Positions 1 to 7,573 of a DNA stretch of 64,000 nt are shown here, in pieces (within the stretch, counting starts at the first letter, position 1; every line of letters starts with the position of its first letter). The position numbers and the translations under genes were made by a program. The notes under the pieces are model-generated. The model made no database searches, was not told the origin of the DNA, and saw only the letters and a list, made by a program, of their open reading frames with translations. This stretch comes from Clostridiales bacterium (GTDB lineage: Bacteria > Bacillota > Clostridia > Oscillospirales > CAG-272): contig QALR01000015.1 in assembly GCA_003150035.1 (NCBI GenBank), forward strand, positions 1-64,000, in the 5' to 3' direction.

Positions 1-2
1 AA

Positions 3-488
3 ATGGCTTTTAACTATGCATATGAAAAGAAAAAATTTGAAAAAGAATGGAAACAACTGCAAAAGGAATATGCAGCCGCTGGAATGTCCTTCGAAGACAT
101 TGAAGCAATGCGGCAATTTGATTTGGATGTATTCAACAGCAACCGGAGATTTTTCAGCCATACACAGCCACTACTATCCAGCGACTGCGGTGAAGACGAT
201 TATGGACAAGAAGATAAATCTGTCTTGTTGGTAAGATTTTCTGAAGCAATGTCGGTGACAGATGACGGTTCTTCTGATTACAGCCGTTATTGGTGGATTG
301 AAGAACTGGATACACCAGAACTGATACAGGCAATCAAAATGCTTTCAGATAACGATAAAGAGCTTTTAACCTTATATTTTTTTGACGGCTATTCGCAGTC
401 TGAAATTGCTGAGTTTTACGGGATATCTCAAAAAAACATCAGTAAAAAAATATCGAGAATTAAAAAAAATTTACGCAAAGGGGTATAA
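3..488 (+). CDS. Sigma-70 region 4-like regulator of a mobile element
   Basis: This 161-residue protein ends in a helix-turn-helix of the sigma-70 region 4 type at about residues 110-158 (SQSEIAEFYGISQKNISKKI), preceded by LSDNDKELLTLYFF. The N-terminal half is charged and coiled-coil-like, with no sigma region 2. Such proteins are common in conjugative and transposable elements of Clostridia, where they probably control element genes. The ATG sits three bases into the window, so no ribosome binding site can be seen and the true start may lie upstream. Target promoters are unknown. Confidence 0.6.
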   Translation: MAFNYAYEKKKFEKEWKQLQKEYAAAGMSFEDIEAMRQFDLDVFNSNRRFFSHTQPLLSSDCGEDDYGQEDKSVLLVRFSEAMSVTDDGSSDYSRYWWIEELDTPELIQAIKMLSDNDKELLTLYFFDGYSQSEIAEFYGISQKNISKKISRIKKNLRKGV

Positions 489-534
489 AAAACGGCTTCT
501 CGCTGCCTACCACATGAGGAGATAAATTTTCCTC

Positions 535-563
535 CCCGTTTTCCTACATTCCAGGAAAACGGG
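535..563 (+). terminator. Strong hairpin after the sigma-like gene
   Basis: An 11-bp perfect stem (CCCGTTTTCCT with AGGAAAACGGG) closes a 7-base loop. It lies 47 bases after the stop of the sigma-like gene. The downstream bases (CTGTTCCTT) are only moderately T-rich, so it may be a weak terminator or the first helix of the structured segment that follows. Confidence 0.45.
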
Positions 564-888
564 CTGTTCCTTGAAAACTGAATAGTACAGCGCATCTTTT
601 ACCTTCCTTCTGCTGTCGGGAAAAAACCGGCAAGCCACATGAGCTAAAAGCTCAGACGGTACGGCGCAACCGTACCGACGGCGATGACAAGCAGAAGCAA
701 TAATGATACTTCCGTCCAGTCCTAAAGTCGAGCGTGATAGAACCGTCGCAACAATGGAGGGCGGCCCGGTGAGAACCACGGGGTGGTGAGATTCCAATGA
801 GGCTGAATGCACAGCCGGAAGATGCGTTCCCGAAACCGAGGGATGGCGTGGATCGAATATCGGTTAACTACAAAACGATTGATATCAC
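564..888 (+). ncRNA. Candidate structured non-coding RNA, possibly HEARO/omega-RNA-like
   Basis: This non-coding stretch of more than 300 bases between the sigma-like gene and mazF is rich in helices. Visible are TGTCGG/CCGGCA, GAGCT/AGCTC at about 641-653, GGTACGG/CCGTACC (658-664 with 670-676), a long-range GACGG/CCGTC pairing (677-681 with 743-747), ACCAC/GTGGT and GGCT/AGCC. The closing part, with GGTGAGA, GTGAGATTCCAATG and GCACAGCCGGAAGATG, looks to me like HEARO (IscB omega) RNAs, but this is recalled rather than computed. No IscB gene is adjacent. A terminator follows at 889-924. Confidence 0.4.
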
Positions 889-924
889 AAGGCGGTCGTT
901 TGATTTTTAAGCGACCGCCTTTTT
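889..924 (+). terminator. Rho-independent terminator of the candidate RNA
   Basis: A perfect 8-bp stem GGCGGTCG (891-898) and CGACCGCC (912-919) is followed by a run of T. It ends the non-coding segment and separates it from mazF, whose ribosome binding site starts about 10 bases later. Confidence 0.8.
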
Positions 925-946
925 ACATTTATGCGGAGGAAATAAA

Positions 947-1309
947 ATGGATGAAGTCAAAAGAGGCGAACTATACTATGCAGACCTCTCTCCTGTTGTG
1001 GGCAGCGAACAAGGCGGTATCCGACCTGTCCTCATTTTACAGAACGATAAAACAAATAAAAACAGTACAACCACAATTGTAGCAGCTATGACCAGCCAAA
1101 TAAAAAACAATCTGCAGACTCATGTAAAAGTCAGCGGACACGGGCTGAAAAAAGAATCCCTTGTTCTTTTGGAACAGATCAGAACAATAGACAAAGTTCG
1201 GCTGATGCAGTACATCGGAAGACTTGGAGATAAAGATATGAAAAAGATAGATCGTGCTCTTACAGAGAGCTTGAGTATAAAAAAATCGGAGGTGCTTTCA
1301 AGTGGATAA
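947..1309 (+). CDS. mazF: MazF/PemK-type endoribonuclease toxin
   Basis: This 120-residue protein is the right length for the MazF family of sequence-specific mRNA interferases. Hallmarks are the N-terminal VKRGELYYADLSPVVGSEQGG, the beta-strand RPVLILQND carrying the conserved arginine, and VAAMTSQ with the conserved serine/threonine. The start is supported by GGAGGA about nine bases upstream. No MazE-like antitoxin gene precedes it; the upstream space is occupied by the candidate RNA and its terminator. The next tiny ORF starts inside its last codons, so the two are probably translated together. A regulatory or stand-alone role on the element is inferred. Confidence 0.85.
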   Translation: MDEVKRGELYYADLSPVVGSEQGGIRPVLILQNDKTNKNSTTTIVAAMTSQIKNNLQTHVKVSGHGLKKESLVLLEQIRTIDKVRLMQYIGRLGDKDMKKIDRALTESLSIKKSEVLSSG

Positions 1310-1445
1310 CAAGAACTGTGCGTTTTACTATGAAGTTAATCTTTTGCAGGTACTGCTGCGGGAAGGATATATCAGCGAAACAGATTATCATGCCATTGTC
1401 TGCCTTGCGGAAAATGACCTAAAACCAACCCTGTATCTTGGCTGA
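1302..1445 (+). CDS. 47-residue SHOCT-like small protein, translationally coupled to mazF
   Basis: A GTG start at 1302 overlaps the last codons of mazF and is preceded by GGAGG with nine-base spacing. The product begins MDNKNCAFYYEVNLL and continues LLREGYISETDYHAI, a short helical pattern resembling the SHOCT domain (short C-terminal domain) seen in small proteins next to serine recombinases on Clostridia elements. It ends TLYLG. Function is unknown; being a partner or antitoxin of MazF is conceivable from the overlap but unproven. It is easily missed because of its length. Confidence 0.6.
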   Translation: MDNKNCAFYYEVNLLQVLLREGYISETDYHAIVCLAENDLKPTLYLG

Positions 1446-1558
1446 AAACTTTGTGTCTAAAATGATAAATATAGCAGTTTGCACTGGATATATTCGAACC
1501 TTTGCAGTATTGTTGTGTTGCGCCGAAAGGCAGAAAAATAAAGAAAGGAGTGATCCGA

Positions 1559-3118
1559 ATGGCAACTATCACAGAGATCGCAGGCACAAAACAGCAAAAG
1601 AAAATACTCAGAACAGCGGCATACTGCCGTGTGTCCAGCGATTCCCTTGATCAGCTTCATTCCTTCGCCGCGCAGGTGCAGCACTATACAAAAGCAATCA
1701 GTCAAAATCCGAGTATGGAGCTTGCCGATATCTATGCAGACGAAGGGCTGACAGGAACCAAGACAGATAAGCGTGACGATTTCAACAGATTAATAGCCGA
1801 TTGCCGCAAAGGAAAAATCGACCGTGTACTTACTAAATCGGTATCCCGATTTGCAAGAAACACGGTCGATTCTCTTATGTATGCCAGAATGCTGAAAGAA
1901 TACGGTGTCAGCATCCTGTTTGAAAAGGAAAACATCGACACGGCATATATGTCCAGCGAACTGCTTCTGGCTCTGTCAGGAGCACAGGCGCAGGAAGAAT
2001 CCATCTCCATATCCAAAAACATGAGGTGGAGCGTTGAACGAAGAATGAAAAGCGGCACATACCTCTCCAGCTCAACACCGTATGGGTACAAATTGGAAGA
2101 AGGAGAATTCAAAGTCGTAGAAACAGAAGCGGAAATTGTCCGCCTGATTTTCAAAAGCTATCTGTCCGGTATGGGAAAGAAAGCAATTGCAGATATGCTT
2201 AACAGAATGGATGCGCCCAAACGGTTCGGATATACGACATGGAGGATCAGTACAATCAACTACATCCTATCAAACGAGAGATACATCGGGGATGCGCTGT
2301 TTCAGAAACGGTATACAACAGATACGCTTCCGTTCAAAATGAAAATCAACCGAGGGCAGAAACCGCAATACTATGTGGAAGATATGAATCCGCCTATTAT
2401 TACAAAAGAAGTCTTTGAGGCGGCACAAAAATTAAAAGCCAAATCCACCACAGAAGAACGGTTTAGCGTTCAGGAACGCCCGCTGAGAGAAAAAATCAAA
2501 TGCGGATGCGGACATATATACAAGCCAATAACGGTAAACGGAAAAATCTATTGGGAATGCAGGATGCATAACTTTGATTCCCAAAAATGCAGTTCGAGAC
2601 GGATACCGGAAACAGATATCTATGAAGCCTTTATCACAATGGTCAACAAACTTCGAAACTGCTATGAGGAAATCCTGCCGCCTGCTATTGCACAGACAGA
2701 ACGCCTGCAGATGAAAGCGGACGGGCTGGAAATACGGATCAAACAAATTGATAAGGAAATAGCCGATCTCAACAACAAAAACCTTGTACTTGCCCGTTTA
2801 AACAGCAAAGGTATCCTGCGGGCAGCGGAATATTCCGAGCAGAGTAACGGAATACGAAGCATGGTAAACGGTCTGCGCAGTGAACGCTGCCGCCTTCTGA
2901 GAGAACAGGATGATGACAGTATTCTGTGCGGATTGCGAAGACTGCACGCTGTTTTTACAGAATTGACCGAACCCGTCACAGCGTTCGATGAAACGATTTT
3001 TCAAGAGATTGTGCAGCAGATCACCGTACCTTCGCATACAAGCATCTGCTTCCATCTGATCGGCGGTCTTAACCTGACGGAAAAAATTCCTGAACAAAGG
3101 AGGTGCAGAAGAAAATGA
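1559..3118 (+). CDS. Large serine recombinase (first of three)
   Basis: This 519-residue site-specific recombinase has an N-terminal resolvase domain with the nucleophile in AAYCRVS (Ser26), an active-site arginine region SVSRFARN, a central recombinase domain (about 165-290, GYKLEEGEFKVVETEAEIV), a zinc ribbon with cysteines around KCGCGH and ECRMHNFDSQKC, and a C-terminal coiled coil. The start is fixed by AAAGGAG eight bases upstream. Its stop overlaps the ATG of the next recombinase gene (ATGA). It probably integrates and excises the element, alone or together with the other two recombinases. Confidence 0.9.
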   Translation: MATITEIAGTKQQKKILRTAAYCRVSSDSLDQLHSFAAQVQHYTKAISQNPSMELADIYADEGLTGTKTDKRDDFNRLIADCRKGKIDRVLTKSVSRFARNTVDSLMYARMLKEYGVSILFEKENIDTAYMSSELLLALSGAQAQEESISISKNMRWSVERRMKSGTYLSSSTPYGYKLEEGEFKVVETEAEIVRLIFKSYLSGMGKKAIADMLNRMDAPKRFGYTTWRISTINYILSNERYIGDALFQKRYTTDTLPFKMKINRGQKPQYYVEDMNPPIITKEVFEAAQKLKAKSTTEERFSVQERPLREKIKCGCGHIYKPITVNGKIYWECRMHNFDSQKCSSRRIPETDIYEAFITMVNKLRNCYEEILPPAIAQTERLQMKADGLEIRIKQIDKEIADLNNKNLVLARLNSKGILRAAEYSEQSNGIRSMVNGLRSERCRLLREQDDDSILCGLRRLHAVFTELTEPVTAFDETIFQEIVQQITVPSHTSICFHLIGGLNLTEKIPEQRRCRRK

Positions 3119-4008
3119 AAAACAGAAGATTCCCGTATGGCTACGAGATGAGAGACGGTGAAATCGTAATCTGCCAAACAGAAGCTGAGATTGTCCGAAC
3201 CATATTCCGTGACTATGTTGACGGTAAAGGACTGAAAGATATTGCCGAAAAACTCACAGCTCTGAAAGTGGAATATCTCCCCGGCGAAAGCAATTGGAAC
3301 AAAAGCCGGATCAAGCGGATGATTGAAGACAAGCGCTACCTCGGAGACAGCACCTATCCTCAAATACTACAGGAGAGTGTCTTACAGGAAGCAAATGTAA
3401 TAAAATCAAACAGATGCACAACAGACAACTGCGTAGTGCATTCAGAAAACAAAGAAGTGATATATACCGTCCGATGCGCCGAATGCGGCGACAGGCTGGT
3501 TCATAAAACCGATAACTCCAGAAAAAATACAGAAAGCTGGTACTGCAAAAATAAAGACTGCAAGACGGTCATCAGAAAGACTGTTGCCGTACTGGAAAAT
3601 GAGATAACAGAGCTTCTCAACTCTGTCATTCAAAATCCCGATCTTGCCGGAAAAGAATACATCTCATCAAAAAATGAGACGCCGATCGAAATCAAACGAA
3701 TGGAAAATGAAATAGAACGGGCGCTCGGACAGATTGACTTTGATAAGGAAACCATTCAGAACTTAATTCTGCAGTGTGCTTCCAAACGGTATGAGAAAGA
3801 AAAAAGCCAAAAACACATTACGGATCGGCTGAAAGCGGATTTTGAGAAATCAAGTCCGCTTTCTGTATTCGATGCAGAGTTTTTCAGCAAAACAGTGACT
3901 GCCGTACTTCTCACGAAAAACGGTGCAGTCAGCTTGCTTCTGAAAAGCGGAAATATCATAGGAAAGGAGAAAAACAAAAATGTCAGCGCAAGCAGTGACA
4001 ATGCCTAA
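3115..4008 (+). CDS. Recombinase homologue lacking the resolvase catalytic domain
   Basis: This 297-residue protein starts directly in the recombinase (DNA-binding) domain (RRFPYGYEMRDGEIV), followed by a zinc ribbon (RCAECGD and CKNKDCK) and a coiled-coil tail. The resolvase domain with the serine nucleophile is absent. This is not an obvious truncation: the gene has its own AAGGAGG and an ATG overlapping the stop of the previous recombinase, and it overlaps the next gene by 29 bases. It most likely acts as a DNA-binding partner or directionality factor for the flanking full-length recombinases; that role is inferred. Confidence 0.85.
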   Translation: MKNRRFPYGYEMRDGEIVICQTEAEIVRTIFRDYVDGKGLKDIAEKLTALKVEYLPGESNWNKSRIKRMIEDKRYLGDSTYPQILQESVLQEANVIKSNRCTTDNCVVHSENKEVIYTVRCAECGDRLVHKTDNSRKNTESWYCKNKDCKTVIRKTVAVLENEITELLNSVIQNPDLAGKEYISSKNETPIEIKRMENEIERALGQIDFDKETIQNLILQCASKRYEKEKSQKHITDRLKADFEKSSPLSVFDAEFFSKTVTAVLLTKNGAVSLLLKSGNIIGKEKNKNVSASSDNA

Positions 4009-5611
4009 AGCAGTCAGAGTGATTCCTGCCAAGCCGGAATACAGCGGAAAAAGCAATTCGGACTTTCGTCCAAAGCGTGTCGCAGCATACTGCCGTGTAT
4101 CTACAGATAAGGAAGAACAGGAACACAGCTTTGAAACACAAAAAGAAATGTACACCGATATGATCATGATGAAACCCAACTGGCAGATGGCGGGGATCTA
4201 TGCAGATGAAGGAATCACTGGAACAATCGCCAAAAAACGCCCTGACTTCATGCGAATGATTGAAGACTGCCGTAAAGGTAAAATTGATATGGTCATCACC
4301 AAATCGGTTTCACGGTTCTCAAGAAACAATCTCGACTGTCTGCAGTATGTACGCGAGCTGAAAGAACGCGGAATTCCCATTCTGTTCGAAAAGGAAGGCA
4401 TCAACACACTGCAGGTATCCAGCGAACTTCTGATAACGCTCTTCAGCGGTCTGTCACAGGCTGAGAGTGAATCCATCAGTATGAATGTTAAAATAGGCAA
4501 ACGGCAGAGCATCAAAAACGGCAATGTACCGTTCTGCTACAGTTCTTTCCTCGGATATCGGAAAGGTGCGGACGGCAAGCCTGAAATCGTGCCGGAAGAA
4601 GCAGAAATCATCAAGCGAATCTACGCGGAGTATCTTGCAGGAGCAAGCCTTTCAGATATCGCTAATGGTCTGATAAGAGACGGCATCCTCACCCCAAGAG
4701 GAAAAACCAACTGGACAACGAAAGGCGTCCTCTCGATACTGACCAATGAAAAATATAAAGGTGACGCACTGCTGCAAAAGACCTACATTGTGGACTGCAT
4801 CAGCAAAAAATCCAAAAAGAATACCGGTGAATTGCCGATGTACTATGTAGAGAATAATCACCCTGCGATTATAGAACGGGCAGTGTTCGACCGGGTTCAG
4901 GAGGAAGTATCACGGCGCAACAGTAAACGCAAGGTCAAAGATGTCGGTACAAAAACCGAGCTTGGCAAATATTCAAGTAAATACGCTCTAACCGAGCTGC
5001 TCTTCTGCGGGAACTGCGGAACACCGTACCGCAGAACAACATGGGCAAAGAACGGCAAGAAAAAAATCGTTTGGCGCTGCATCAGCCGATTGGATTACGG
5101 CACGAAATACTGCAAAAACTCACCTTCAATAGAAGAAGGGGTTCTGCAGAATGCGATCGCTGCGGCTATCACCCGTAAAGCGCAAACAGAGGGTGCGAAT
5201 ATTCAGCGTATCAGGGAACACATTGAAATGTACCTAAACAGAAAAGATAATTCAGATCTTGAAGAAAAACAGGAACGGTTAACGGCACTAAAACAAAGGA
5301 TCGATGAGTTAACCAGTATGGACAGTGAATCCGCTCAGAACGGGGATTTTGACGAACTGTTCGAAAGCTTGTACACAGAAATGTATGCTATAAAAGACGA
5401 ACTTGAAAGTGACGAAAAGACAAATGCGAAGCTGGATACAGCGGTAAACCGGATAGACGAAATGACTACTGTTATGTATGGACTGAAAAACCATCCGGTA
5501 GAATATGACGAGCAAATCGTTCGTCAGCTGATTAGCAGTATCAAGGTAATCTCCGCAGAACAAATCCTTATCCTCTTCAAAGACGGTGCTGAGATGACGG
5601 CAGACCTGTAA
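3980..5611 (+). CDS. Large serine recombinase (third of three)
   Basis: This 543-residue recombinase has the full architecture: resolvase domain with AAYCRVSTD (Ser41) and SVSRFSRN, recombinase domain (about 180-300), zinc ribbon (FCGNCGTPYRR with a later cysteine pair RCISRLDYGTKYC), and a coiled-coil region rich in Glu and Lys near 410-500. GGAAAGGAG precedes its ATG, which lies inside the end of the preceding gene. Being last on the element suggests it works at the right attachment site. It resembles the first recombinase in layout but differs in sequence, so it is not a recent duplicate. Confidence 0.9.
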   Translation: MSAQAVTMPKAVRVIPAKPEYSGKSNSDFRPKRVAAYCRVSTDKEEQEHSFETQKEMYTDMIMMKPNWQMAGIYADEGITGTIAKKRPDFMRMIEDCRKGKIDMVITKSVSRFSRNNLDCLQYVRELKERGIPILFEKEGINTLQVSSELLITLFSGLSQAESESISMNVKIGKRQSIKNGNVPFCYSSFLGYRKGADGKPEIVPEEAEIIKRIYAEYLAGASLSDIANGLIRDGILTPRGKTNWTTKGVLSILTNEKYKGDALLQKTYIVDCISKKSKKNTGELPMYYVENNHPAIIERAVFDRVQEEVSRRNSKRKVKDVGTKTELGKYSSKYALTELLFCGNCGTPYRRTTWAKNGKKKIVWRCISRLDYGTKYCKNSPSIEEGVLQNAIAAAITRKAQTEGANIQRIREHIEMYLNRKDNSDLEEKQERLTALKQRIDELTSMDSESAQNGDFDELFESLYTEMYAIKDELESDEKTNAKLDTAVNRIDEMTTVMYGLKNHPVEYDEQIVRQLISSIKVISAEQILILFKDGAEMTADL

Positions 5612-5756
5612 AACAAAAAGGAAACGAAGATGACTTATATTATGAGTTGTGTTTGGCTTGATTATATGGTAAAATGTTTTCAGTGTAAAAACTGTGTGGG
5701 TTCAAGTCCCAAGACAAAAAAATGCGTGGCATCTTTTTTAGTCCCCGGAGACATAT

Positions 5757-5787
5757 CGGAACGAGCCACGCTCGTTCCGTTTTTTTG
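5757..5787 (+). terminator. Rho-independent terminator downstream of the recombinases
   Basis: A stem CGGAACGAG (5757-5765) pairs with CTCGTTCCG (5771-5779) around a five-base loop and is followed by seven T. A second hairpin (CCGAAGCA at 5799-5806 with TGCTTCGG at 5817-5824, then a T-rich run) follows and may isolate the recombinase operon from the convergent lipoprotein gene. Confidence 0.8.
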
Positions 5788-5879
5788 CACAGAAAAGGCC
5801 GAAGCAAGGTGAACCCTGCTTCGGTTTATTTTTTTATTTGAGCCTATCATGTATGGCACCTGATAAGCTCCTATGAAAA

Positions 5880-6548
5880 TTACTCGGCCATAAACGTAAT
5901 ATAGATATCTCCATTGTTGCAGTTTGCCGTCAGGGATTTTTCTCCGCCCGTTTTACTCTCGGGCAAATTGCTCTCGCCCTTTTTGATATCGCAGGAAATC
6001 GAAAAATCATCCCACCCCCCAATGATGGTTCCGCTGATATTCCCGTTTTTGGCCGTTACATCCAAACTCTCTTCCACTGCGATTTTTTCGAATTCTACAT
6101 TTCCCCCGTTAGAATCGAGCGTGATACGCTCGAGCGTCGGCAAATCAGATACCTTAATCGTTCCATTCGTCGTCTTTACTGTTAAATCGGACAACAAATG
6201 GCTCGGAATCTCAAGCTTGATTGTGCGATATTCGACGGAAGCTTTCACCCCAATAAAATCCGTCCATTCCTTATCCAATATAAGCTTCATCGTCAATTCA
6301 TTGTCCTCTGAAACGGAAATGTCGTAAGTTTCACTTTCGCTTTCATAATACTCGATGTGGATCTGGTCATCATCGGATACGCCGACTTTCACTTCTCTGT
6401 CTGAAACGTCGATAACAATCCCGTCAATACGATTTTCACCGGAAGAATACTCTCCGGCGACAAATGCTTCGCTGCCAGAGCAGCCGCTGACAACCAATAC
6501 GGTCGCAAGCCCCACGATAATACAAAAGAACGCTATTGTTTTTTTCAT
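5880..6548 (-). CDS. DUF4097-like surface lipoprotein
   Basis: This 222-residue protein begins with a lipoprotein signal peptide (hydrophobic stretch to about residue 21, lipobox VVSGC). The mature part is Ser/Asp/Glu-rich with alternating short beta-strands (IDVSDREVKVGVSDDDQ, LTVKTTNGTIKVSDL, DVTAKNGNISGTI), the repeating strand pattern of the DUF4097 beta-helix family. AAGGAGATGA precedes the ATG. It is transcribed away from the MerR regulator gene, and the shared promoter has MerR-type geometry, so this lipoprotein is the likely regulated target. Its ligand or biochemical role is unknown. Confidence 0.75.
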   Translation of the reverse strand: MKKTIAFFCIIVGLATVLVVSGCSGSEAFVAGEYSSGENRIDGIVIDVSDREVKVGVSDDDQIHIEYYESESETYDISVSEDNELTMKLILDKEWTDFIGVKASVEYRTIKLEIPSHLLSDLTVKTTNGTIKVSDLPTLERITLDSNGGNVEFEKIAVEESLDVTAKNGNISGTIIGGWDDFSISCDIKKGESNLPESKTGGEKSLTANCNNGDIYITFMAE

Positions 6549-6571
6549 AAAATCATCTCCTTATATAATGT

Positions 6572-6600
6572 TTGACATGATATATTTTTCATGCTATAAT
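6572..6600 (+). promoter_or_regulatory. Promoter of the MerR regulator gene
   Basis: TTGACA (6572-6577) and TATAAT (6595-6600) are separated by 17 bases, a near-perfect housekeeping promoter reading toward the MerR gene. The MerR operator at 6612-6626 lies just downstream of its -10 box, so the regulator may repress its own transcription. Confidence 0.8.
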
Positions 6601-6601
6601 C

Positions 6602-6632
6602 AGTATAAACCTTTGTGTAACACAAAAGTCAA
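6602..6632 (-). promoter_or_regulatory. MerR-type promoter with operator in a 19-bp spacer
   Basis: On the minus strand TTGACT (6632-6627) and TATACT (6607-6602) are separated by 19 bases. The spacer holds the palindrome TTTGTGT-T-ACACAAA (6612-6626). An elongated 19-bp spacer carrying a dyad is the hallmark of promoters activated by MerR-family proteins, which untwist the DNA. It drives the lipoprotein gene, whose ATG is about 54 bases downstream of the -10. Confidence 0.85.
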
Positions 6633-6649
6633 GGAGAAATATCAGAATT

Positions 6650-7444
6650 ATGGAAAAATTTTTTCCGATAGGCAAAACAGCAAAGATGGTCGGAATGACA
6701 ACAGAAACACTGCGCCATTACGACCGTATTGGTTTGGTACACCCTTGCCAGATCGATAAATGGACAGGATACCGATACTATTCTGAGCAAGAGGTGGTTC
6801 GCTTACACACTGTTCACGCTTTACGCTGTATGGGACTATCCTTGCACAAAATCAAAAAAGTTTTGGAATTCAAGGATATAGAAAACATTGTCGCCTTTTT
6901 GAAGCAGGCAGAACAAAATGCTGATAAAAAAATTGCCGAGCTGAAGGAAGCCAAAACGCGAATCCAAAGGGCCGAACAATATTATAAGAGTAAGACCACA
7001 GAACAACCAAAAGAGGAAGTTGTTTTTCTCAGGGAAATCCCACAGCGGACCATCCTGCTTTCCGACCGTTTGAGCACCCCGTCGGTAGAAAATTTATGGA
7101 ACTATCACCGTCATTTTTATGCGCAAATCGGAGAAGATAAAAAAGAAGATTTCTCCTTTGAGGACATGGCCGGAATCTATGAAGAGGGCGGACGGTCTTT
7201 TCTGTTCGCCGTTTGTTCGAGGTATTCTGAAGTCGAAGGACTTCTCGTTCTTCCTGCCGGGAAATACCTATGCGTCGACTGTACGGAAGAAAAACGAGAA
7301 AAAGCTCTGCACGAGCTGCTCGACACAGCAGAAACCCAATATGCCGCCACGCCTGATTTTGTAATCTATTCCATTTTGCTTTCCGGCATATTGCAATGGA
7401 ATTATCAAATACAAGTGTTAGTGGAATCGAATCATCCGTCGTAA
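6650..7444 (+). CDS. MerR-family transcriptional regulator with effector-binding C-terminus
   Basis: This 264-residue protein has an N-terminal MerR winged helix (FPIGKTAKMVGMTTETLRHYD, then TGYRYYSEQEV) at residues 4-75, a dimerisation coiled coil (about 80-120), and a C-terminal domain of about 140 residues of the BmrR/GyrI-like ligand-binding kind. Such regulators usually sense drugs or small organic ligands. No clustered cysteines of metal sensors are seen. The start is preceded by AAGGAG. It faces the lipoprotein gene across the MerR-type promoter and is its probable activator. Confidence 0.9.
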   Translation: MEKFFPIGKTAKMVGMTTETLRHYDRIGLVHPCQIDKWTGYRYYSEQEVVRLHTVHALRCMGLSLHKIKKVLEFKDIENIVAFLKQAEQNADKKIAELKEAKTRIQRAEQYYKSKTTEQPKEEVVFLREIPQRTILLSDRLSTPSVENLWNYHRHFYAQIGEDKKEDFSFEDMAGIYEEGGRSFLFAVCSRYSEVEGLLVLPAGKYLCVDCTEEKREKALHELLDTAETQYAATPDFVIYSILLSGILQWNYQIQVLVESNHPS

Positions 7445-7573
7445 AATGACATGTCCGACGCTACGATAAGCAAACAGCATGCCTGGCATCAGAACAGAGA
7501 AAACAACAACCCAGATATTTTTTGAGCCTTGAAACTGTCGTTGACGGTTCAAGCCGACAAAGGAGAGATAGGC

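Larger units (their letters stand above)
1..5735. mobile_element. Right part of an integrated serine-recombinase element (ICE/transposon-like)
   Basis: The segment carries a sigma-like regulator, a MazF-type toxin, a small SHOCT-like ORF and three consecutive large serine recombinase genes, a cargo typical of Clostridia integrative elements. It is more A+T-rich than the sequence that follows. The left end lies outside the window. The right boundary is inferred to fall between the last recombinase stop (5611) and the chromosomal terminator near 5757. No direct repeat or attachment core could be proven because only one end is visible. Confidence 0.7.

Noticed and set aside
807..1082. Open frame spanning the candidate RNA and the start of mazF
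   Set aside because: It runs through a terminator hairpin and overlaps mazF in another frame without start signals.
5695..5720. A tRNA gene at the element boundary
   Set aside because: Only a T-arm-like sequence is visible; anticodon arm, D arm and a matching acceptor stem are not found.
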